A DNA stretch of 64,000 nucleotides from contig NW_026634058.1 of NCBI RefSeq assembly GCF_024868665.1, forward strand, positions 1 through 64,000, in the 5' to 3' direction. Of this stretch, positions 57,060 to 64,000 are shown piece by piece. The number at the start of each line of letters is the position of its first letter. Position 1 is the stretch's first letter. This DNA comes from Triplophysa rosa (taxonomy: Eukaryota > Chordata > Actinopteri > Cypriniformes > Nemacheilidae). A program made the translations under genes and the position numbers. Below the pieces are notes generated by a model, which did no database searches, was not told where the DNA came from, and worked only from the letters and a program-made list of their open reading frames with translations.

Positions 57060-57560
57060 AAGTAGAAACAACTTACATGCTCACAGACCAGCAATAACAT
57101 TCAACATGCACACCAGAACTGCAAAAACCTTCAACGGTCAAGACCTTCAGTCACATCCAGCACGCTCACCAGATCTGCAATAACATTTAAAATACTCACC
57201 AGGCCTGCAGACACTGGAAGAATCACAAGACCTTACCAGCACTGTAGAAACCTTAACTAATGTGTAGAAACCACATACTTACCCAACATGCAAAAACATC
57301 CCAACTCGCTCACCACTCCTGTAGATGCTAGCAATACCACAAGACCTTGTCAGTGAAGTCCAAGGTTTCCACAGTGCTGGTGTGTAGAAACCACATACTT
57401 ATCCAACATGCAAAAACATCCCAAATCGCACACCACTCCTGTAGATGCTGGCCATACCACAAGACCTAACCCAGTGTGTAAAAACATCATACCAGAAACC
57501 CTACACTTATCCAACCTGTAGAAAAACACCACCCCCCCCACCAACTCATCAGACCTGTAG
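57060..57560. repeat. degenerate minisatellite, about 120 bp
   Basis: Repeated phrases GTGTAGAAACCACATACTTA, CCAACATGCAAAAACATCCC, CTCACCACTCCTGTAGATGC and ACCACAAGACCT occur at about 57261-57350 and 57381-57470. Looser copies lie on both sides. Confidence 0.75.
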
Positions 57561-57860
57561 ATCCTGGCCAACAATCATTTTACTCAAAAACAAAAAGGAA
57601 ATCCAAAAGCTTTTGCAGACATGCTATTAAATGTATGTTTTGTTACATTAACGTTCTTTCCACCATGTAAAAGTAATTTTTAAGGAAAAAACATAAGCAG
57701 CAGAAATGTTTCCTTTAGGATGCATGCTACTATTAAACCACAAAGAACATTTAATTCAGCAAAAACACATTACATTAAGAGATGTAAACACAAGTAAAAG
57801 TCTGTGATAAATGTGTGTTGTGTTAATGGAGGAGAGTATTTGTTATAAAACTGCTCTTAG
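57561..57860. other. non-coding
   Basis: Nothing recognised. Confidence 0.4.
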
Positions 57861-58190
57861 CCTCAGGGGTTGAATATCCAAATGCAGCTTCAATCCAAAA
57901 ACGATAAAGGCAACGGTCAGGGCAGGCAGAGAACAGGCATATACGATGAAACTGGAAATTGTCTAGACAGGCAGCAACTGTGCATGCACACGGCCGGAAT
58001 TACAATTAACCAATAAACAAGACTTCACAGAAGCGTAAACAAACCAGGCTTATGTAGACAGGGGTATTGAGACACAGGTGACAATAATTAGGAACAATGA
58101 GTCCATACTAAGGATTGTGGGAATTGTAGTCCAGAGTGAATGTATAGATCCGGGGGGAGTGCCCTCTTGTGGATCTGCATGGAAGAAACA
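57861..58190 (-). mobile_element. LTR-like fragment, minus orientation
   Basis: Read on the minus strand it has the composition of a fish LTR (ACTCATTGTTCCTAATTATT, GTCACCTGTGTCTCAATACC, then C/T-rich TGCCTGTTCTCTGCCTGCCC and AAGCTGCATTTGGATATTCA). Ends and target duplication were not found. Confidence 0.4.
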
Positions 58191-59089
58191 AAGCTTTTCC
58201 AAGCTTTGAATCAATTGAACCAATGAGCTCTATGCATGCTTCTCAAAAATGAGAAAACAGTTCAATTTAGCCGATGCTGTACATTGTGACAAACAGCAGT
58301 GGTATATAGAAGTGGCGTTCTACCGTAAAGTAAATCTTTTTTGCTAACAACCTCTTTTGAAAAGGATCTTTGCTCATAATTCCTCAGCCTCCACCACCAC
58401 TGAAAATGGCTGTAATTCTTTGATCATCTGCATTGTGTAAATATTAATAGTGTGTTCACATCAAATGTCTTCTTTAATCATTTGTCTGTAAGATGTCCAG
58501 AAGATGCAGTGTGATGCACTTCATACATACCTTATCTATGAACATCACCTACATCAGATGTATGTCTAGTCAATAAATCAGGGCATTTGGGAGTGCGTGT
58601 GTTTCAACTTTGATGAGGTGATGTCTTGTTTCTGTTTATAGTACAATTTGTCTAGATTTAATGGTTGGTCATCTTGGAATGTGTAGCTGAATTCTCATTA
58701 CCAGCTGTAGGACTGTGATGAAAGTGAAGTAGTTTAGAGTGGAGCTCAGTCAAATGTTTACAATCTCTGAGAACCAAACACTACTCCAGCGGCTCTTCCT
58801 CTTCTCTGAGGAAGGCCGTGCCCCTTTTGTGGCGTATTCCTTTGGGCGGAGGTTATTAAAAGCACTCAGAATAGTGACATCATGTACCTGGGAAGTAGAG
58901 GGCTGTAGTCCGATCCAGCCGTTCTCTGTAGTCCTTGAAAAGTGAATTCTGTTAAAGACAATATCTCACATGGCATTGAACTTTGAGCTTTATCATTTTG
59001 CAGATATTGTTTATGCTCTAACAGCAACATTACAAACTAACTAAAGGTTGAAAAATGGGATTGCGCGGAATGGGACCTTTAAATTTACT
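58191..59089. other. non-coding; AGATGT-motif repeat at about 58490-58580
   Basis: AAGATGTCCAGAAGATGCAG and ACATCAGATGTATGTCTAG relate to the element at 28091-28373. No gene seen. Confidence 0.4.
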
Positions 59090-59968
59090 TTGACATTCTA
59101 ATAATTTCACATTTATCTCTAATAATTTCACATTTATCTCCAAATTAATGTAGAAACAACAGATTTCTTTAACATCATCATTTTATGAATGAAAGCCAAC
59201 ATTCTAATATTATTGGCTTCGCAACTGATGTCTTTATTAAATATTATGTTCTTTTCTACCAATCAAACCCTTTATAGGGTACACTTATAATAAGTGTGTC
59301 CTTCCTCCTGTCTAACAAGTAGGAAATATACAGAAAATAAATTAATAAAGTTCTCAAACACTTTACAGTCTTTACTGCTAAATACATGAAATACAGAAGA
59401 ATCCTCATTAAAGTTACAAAATCACATAGATTTCTTCTTTTCTTTTGTTCTTTGATTACCTTTAAGAACGCGGCCCCTTTAAGAGCTGCCTCTCTACACA
59501 GGTCTAATGCGCTTCCTATTTTCACTACTCTTTGCATTCATGTAAGACTGTTTTAACTCGTTGAAGACTGTGCTTGCGAAAATACTCGACAAAATGTGCT
59601 TTCTGGCATAATCTTGTGTGTTTTTGTTCATTCAAGCATGAGAGGAGTTAATACTGATGCGCTGTCTGACAGATTCTGACGCAGCCTTTAGCCCATGTGT
59701 ACGTTATACACCAGACGGGACCGCTGTCGTGTGGCGTTGAGCCATGTTCCACAGCCAGAAGCTGTCAATCTAAACTGGACGTGTCAATACAGATAGTTTA
59801 AAGGCAGTTTAATAGTTTATGTGAATAAGAGCTTGATTATGTAATGTAACGCTAGACATTGATTACAGAAAAAACGGATGTTGCGTTAATAGCGTTAAAT
59901 ATTTTTAACGCGTGTATCTGAAAAAAAATATTGCATGCGTTAAAGCATTAACATTAACAACCCTAATA
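59090..59968. mobile_element. dispersed non-autonomous repeat, copy 2
   Basis: Aligns in order with 23571-24381: AACATCATCATTTTATGAA, CAACTGATGTCTTTATTAAA, AAGAACGCGGCCCCTTTAAG, ATTCTGACGCAGCCTTTAGC, ATGTAACGCTAGACA. It ends ACATTAACAACCCTAATATA. Divergence from copy 1 is clearly visible, so the insertions are old. Confidence 0.7.
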
Positions 59969-60953
59969 TATATATAAATACGGTATATATTTTTGTGTGT
60001 GTGGGGGGGGGGCATGAAGAGCAAACCTTCAAATATTGCGGAAGTACAACAAAGACAGTTTGACAGATTAACATCATCATCCATTATCATACTTTTTCAG
60101 TATTTTAAAATCAACGAGCTGTGTTCTGATGATAAAAAATCTTCTGATGTCCGTCTGTTCAATTTTCAAAGAAATCTAAGGTAAATTACTGCTTACAAAG
60201 TTTCTCAAGTTTTTCTATTGAGGCTATTAGTAACAGTAGACAAACTGTTTTTGTTTACTCCAAGGTACATCTAGAAAAGCCACAGCTCCCTGTCCCCTTA
60301 AGTGTGGAAGTGTTCACCTCCTCAGTGTGACGGATTTGTCATTTGTGTTTTAACTCTACGTAAGGCCTAAAATCTAGTGGCATTGACGTTGTTGAATCAC
60401 ATCATTTGTAATTTACATCAGATGTGCCCCACATTATTTAGTTTAATATATGAGATTTGAGCTGTTTGAGCCACGGGCCGGTGTTCTGTCGGTTTCTGCT
60501 ACCTTATCAGATTTTGGTACACGTCATTCAAAATGCAGGACTAACCAATTGCCAAACCCTAAACGCAACAGAAGTATGCAAGGGTAGGAAAGTCTGATGG
60601 GTAGCAAAAATCATCAGAACTTCAGACTTTGGACAAACCCTGCAGTAAGATTATTATAATTGTTGTGAATGAAACCATAGTCTTTTAGGCAATTTCTTAA
60701 ATTTGAGGCGGCCCAGGACAGTTACCCTGAGGGATCTGGTAGAGTACCTTCCATGCAAAAGGGTTACCTGAGCACAAACATTGAATCTAAAAACAACATG
60801 AAGTCCTGTGAAAATTATGGGCTGTCTTATTTTCATTTCTTTATGGTCACACTGAAATCGATGGTGAACTCCAGTAATTTTACTCCAGTCACACCAATGC
60901 ATTTACCTTATTCTGTAAATCTCTGTCCATTGCATGTTCCACATTGTGTTTTG
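59969..60953. other. non-coding
   Basis: No feature recognised apart from a G run near 60002-60011. Confidence 0.4.
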
Positions 60954-61260
60954 TGTCATGATTGAAGCACAGAGACGGCCCAGATGCGGTAAACCAAACT
61001 TTATTTACAGCACAACAAAACAAGGAATAACTACCCCGGTAAGATGTGGTACAGTTCGTGGATGCTGCAGTAGCGGACCTGCCGCGAGTGTGTCAGCTCG
61101 CGGTGGTGAGAACTCACTCAACTCAACACAACTTTATTTATATAGCGCTTTTACAATTTTCATTGTTACAAAGCAGCTGTACATGAGACACATTGACTAC
61201 AAGCAAAACAATCAAAGTTGTACCTGCAAAATCAAGAAAAGGTTGAAAACACAGAAGACA

Positions 61261-61381
61261 GACACACCCACACACAAAACACTCCACACACACAACACGC
61301 ACACGCACCAACACACACAGACACAGAGACACACACACACACACGTACGTACACAGACAAGTACGCACACACACACACGCT
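61261..61381. repeat. imperfect CA-rich microsatellite in the LINE 3' UTR
   Basis: Mixed CACA, CACGCA and CAGACA units. Confidence 0.85.
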
Positions 61382-62004
61382 CAGTGAGAGCACACATTTA
61401 GGATAAAGGAGAGAGAAGCACAGGTCAAATATAACAGATAATAAATTCCTATATGCAATATTAATTAAGTAAAACTTTAAGATTCTAAAGCAGCCCCCCC
61501 GGTCAGGCAGATAGTGCAAAAACAGTATGCAAACGGTGGCGAGGAACCCAAAACTCTAATCGAGAAAAAAAACCTCAGGAGAACCCAGGCCCAACCAGGG
61601 GATTCCAGTTCCCCTCTGGCAAAAGCTGCTGCCTCTGCACAAGCTCCAGAGAACTTGCACAACAAGGCTAAATAAAATAAATAAACTTAATAATAAAATA
61701 AATTGTAGTTTAAGATTATCATTAATAATCTAATAAGCATTTGAAGTGTGAGACCGCGTCCTTCTTTATCCAGCTCTATCATCTCAGCTCTTGTCAGGTC
61801 CCTTTCCATTCTCCTCTACCATCAGGTCGGCCATGAACTGCATCCTGCTCGCTGTGGTAACCTTGGAACAATGAACAAAACTGGTGAGAGTAGAGTACTG
61901 TTCTGACTCTTTGATGCAACAAGTACATCAGTTGTGTTTTTGGTTCCGGTTGATCTAACTAATGCAGCCTAAACCCTCAGAGGATTTATATTATGGAAGG
62001 TAGT

Positions 62005-63059
62005 TTATGCAAGATTAAAAAGATGCGTCTTTAGTCTAGATTTAAACTGACAGAGTGTGTCTGCCTCCCGGACAGTGCAGGGAAGACTATTCCAAAGTTT
62101 AGGCGCTAGATAGGAAAAGGATCTACCACCTGCACTTGATTTTGAAATTCTAGGTATTACCAACTGACAGGACGCCTGAGAGCGTAATGCACGTGAAGGA
62201 CTGTAATACAAAAGGAGTTCATTCAAGTACTGAGGAGCTAAACCATGTAAGGCTTTATAGGTAATAAGCAAGATTTTAAAGTTAACGCGATGCTTTATAG
62301 GTAACCAGTGCAAGGTTGACAGAACCGGGCTAATATGTTCATACTTTTTTGTACGTGTAAGAACTCGAGCTGCCGCGTTTTGGACCAATTGGAGTTTTTG
62401 TAATAAGCCTGCAGGGCAACCACCTAACAGTGCATTACAGTAATCTAGTCTTGATGTCATGAATGCATGAATTAACTTCTCTGCATCTGCGATTGACAGC
62501 ATATGACGTAGTTTAGATATATTCTTAAGATGGAAAAACGCAATTTTACAGGTGTTGGCGACGTGGCTCTCAAATGACAGATTACTATCGAATAGAACGC
62601 CAAGATTCTTTGCTGACGACGAGGGTTTTATGGAACATCCGTCAATAGTTAACAGTATTCTTGGTTGTTACTTATAGCAGTTTTCGGTCCAATAAGTAAC
62701 ACTTCCGTTTTGTCCGAGTTCAGTAATAAAAAGTTGTTACTCATCCAGTTTTTTATATCGACTATGCATTCCATTATTCGATGGAACTGCTGTGTTTCAT
62801 GAGGCTTCGAGGAAATATAAAGTTGAGTATCATCAGCATAACAGTGAAAGCTAACTCCGTGTCGCTTTATTATATCTCCTAGAGGTAGCATGTATAATGC
62901 GAAGAGCAGAGGCCCTAAGACTGAGCCCTGTGGTACACCGTACTGGACTTGCGATTTGCGTGACACCTCATTGTTTATTGCTACAAATTGAAAACGGTCG
63001 GATAAGTAAGATTTAAACCATTTCAAAGCTATTCCCTTAATGCCGACATAATTTTCGAG
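62005..63059 (-). pseudogene. LINE ORF2 C-terminal part, frameshifted
   Basis: The distal reverse transcriptase begins at the 5' truncation with LKWFKSYLSDRFQFVAINNE, GVPQGSVLGPLLF and YADD. A one-base deletion near 62650-62655 (GTTAACAG against GTTAAACAG in copy 1) breaks the frame. The C-terminus continues MLSIADAEKLIHAFMTSRLD through AAARVLTRTKKYEHISPVLS to KSRLKTHLFNLA and a stop at 62005. This shows the natural ORF2 end missing from copy 1. Confidence 0.88.
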
Positions 63060-63719
63060 AAGAGAAGATCCCGGAAGGAGTCGGGCACGGTGGCCAGGAC
63101 CGAGGATAGGAACCCAGCGGTGACGAGTTGGTGTGAGAGTAGGGCTTTCTCAATCAGCCCGGGTGCCGTGAAGAAGATCCGGAATTAAATCCTGGTGCGA
63201 CTCTGGATATACGACTCTCCGGGAAAACCACTGGCAGACGACGGCCGTAGCTGCACTGAATGCCCACGGGAACTAAACGAACGACAAGGAGGTTCCGGAG
63301 CAACAGACAAGGTGAGCAGACAATAGAGCTAGACAATGACTGTGACTAAGACAAAGATTTAGTATTTCATCAGACGTGCTGCGGCAACTTCTGGGTCAGT
63401 CTGAACAGGTACGAAAACAACGGTCAGACAACAGACGAGAGACACAAAGGGAATATATGGGAAAACATAACGAGAAGTAATAACAGACAGGTGTTGTGCA
63501 ATTACCGGGAACAAAAGCTAAATGAGAAATGAGACAGCAGGCGTGTGAGTGTGGAGTGGAAAATCACCAGTGCGGGGAAGTCTAAGGAGACACGGGGCGG
63601 GGAGAGACACGCAGACACCGAGCACAGGATCAGCCACCGGCTATCCACATGCTCGACAAAACACAAAACAACCCATGTGCAAACAATACCTAGACCAGAC
63701 CAAGACCGTAACAGTTTTG

Positions 63720-64000
63720 TGTACAGCTGCTTTACAACAATGCAAAGTGCTCTAGAAATAAACTTGAATAGTGTTTTCCCTCAGGTAATTTTTCGATTCC
63801 CATATGTGAGTACACAGTCATGTTTCCAATGTAACTTTTAGTTGTGCTCTGCCTGATTGCAACAGAACATTTCAGAAGTTTGAAGCTTTTACTAGACATG
63901 GAAAAAGCAGAAAGTTTTGATGAAGCACAGTTTTTGAGACATCTTGATTTATTTTATCTTAAAATGCAATCTATATACTTCCATCATCTATAATTCAAAC
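63720..64000. other. non-coding flank after the LTR
   Basis: Continues the pre-insertion sequence of 60947. No feature recognised. Confidence 0.4.

Larger units (their letters stand above)
61108..63059 (-). mobile_element. L2/CR1-type LINE, copy 2, 5'-truncated
   Basis: The 3' terminus in minus orientation is AAGCGCTATATAAATAAAGT followed by a GTTGAGTTGAG tail (plus strand 61114-61160). The 5' truncation is at 63059. GAGAA on both sides (61108-61112 and 63057-63061) is a possible target duplication. A (CA)n tract at about 61261-61381 lies within the 3' UTR. It inserted into the solo LTR. Confidence 0.88.
60954..63713 (-). mobile_element. minus-strand solo LTR, split by a LINE
   Basis: The plus strand begins TGTCATGATTG and ends GACCGTAACA, so the ends are TG...CA. 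The flanks GTTTTG at 60948-60953 and 63714-63719 are identical. An inverted polyadenylation region (AAACTTTATTTACAG near 60995-61010) and an inverted TATA region (GAATATATGGG near 63453) place transcription on the minus strand. Removing the LINE leaves about 0.8 kb. No internal coding region is present. Confidence 0.8.

Overview
The window is eukaryotic, almost certainly teleost and probably cyprinid-like. It has an intron-containing vertebrate zinc-finger gene with canonical GT-AG junctions, abundant (CA)n and (TCTA)n microsatellites, hAT-type DNA transposons, L2-type LINEs with an esterase-like ORF1, a tRNA-derived SINE, solo LTRs and vertebrate telomere-type TTAGGG motifs. The one complete host gene is basonuclin 1 (bnc1), + strand, five coding exons from 15038 to 21016, giving 898 residues with three pairs of C2H2 fingers and a PKKKSRK nuclear-localisation motif.

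Layout. 0-15 kb: mostly non-coding and microsatellite-rich. It holds three candidate minus-strand exons: a PFTAIRE-type CDK-like kinase C-lobe exon at 2.8-2.9 kb, a possible terminal exon at 0.4-0.65 kb, and a thrombospondin type-1 exon at 4.8-4.9 kb. The TSP1 exon could belong to an ADAMTSL3-like gene, which also lies divergent from BNC1 in mammals. 15-21 kb: bnc1. 21-43 kb: a transposon graveyard with several boundaries fixed by inverted repeats and target-site duplications (hAT elements at 25.1-27.0, 30.6-31.0 and 31.9-32.7 kb; a TIR element carrying a THAP zinc-finger exon at 40.5-41.9 kb; a solo LTR at 42.1-42.6 kb; a SINE inside an L2 LINE at 39.3-39.6 kb).

43.5-52.9 kb: the strangest part. 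Satellite-like units are separated by short TTAGGG tracts. There is a 905-base assembly gap, and about 180-195-bp GC-rich monomer arrays occur in both orientations. Repeated 550-bp TTAGGG-punctuated blocks lead into an uncharacterised coiled-coil, gag/ORF1-like reading frame (51930-52914). That frame runs directly into the 3'-truncated end of a young L2-type LINE on the opposite strand. This is either a telomere-associated retroelement landscape or an assembly join.

52.9-64 kb: the LINE (ORF1 esterase; ORF2 endonuclease plus reverse transcriptase), a minisatellite, an LTR fragment, a second copy of the dispersed repeat seen at 23.5 kb, and a minus-strand solo LTR split by a second, nearly identical, 5'-truncated LINE. 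Apart from bnc1 the coding content is almost all selfish DNA. I see no operon-like or gene-cluster logic.
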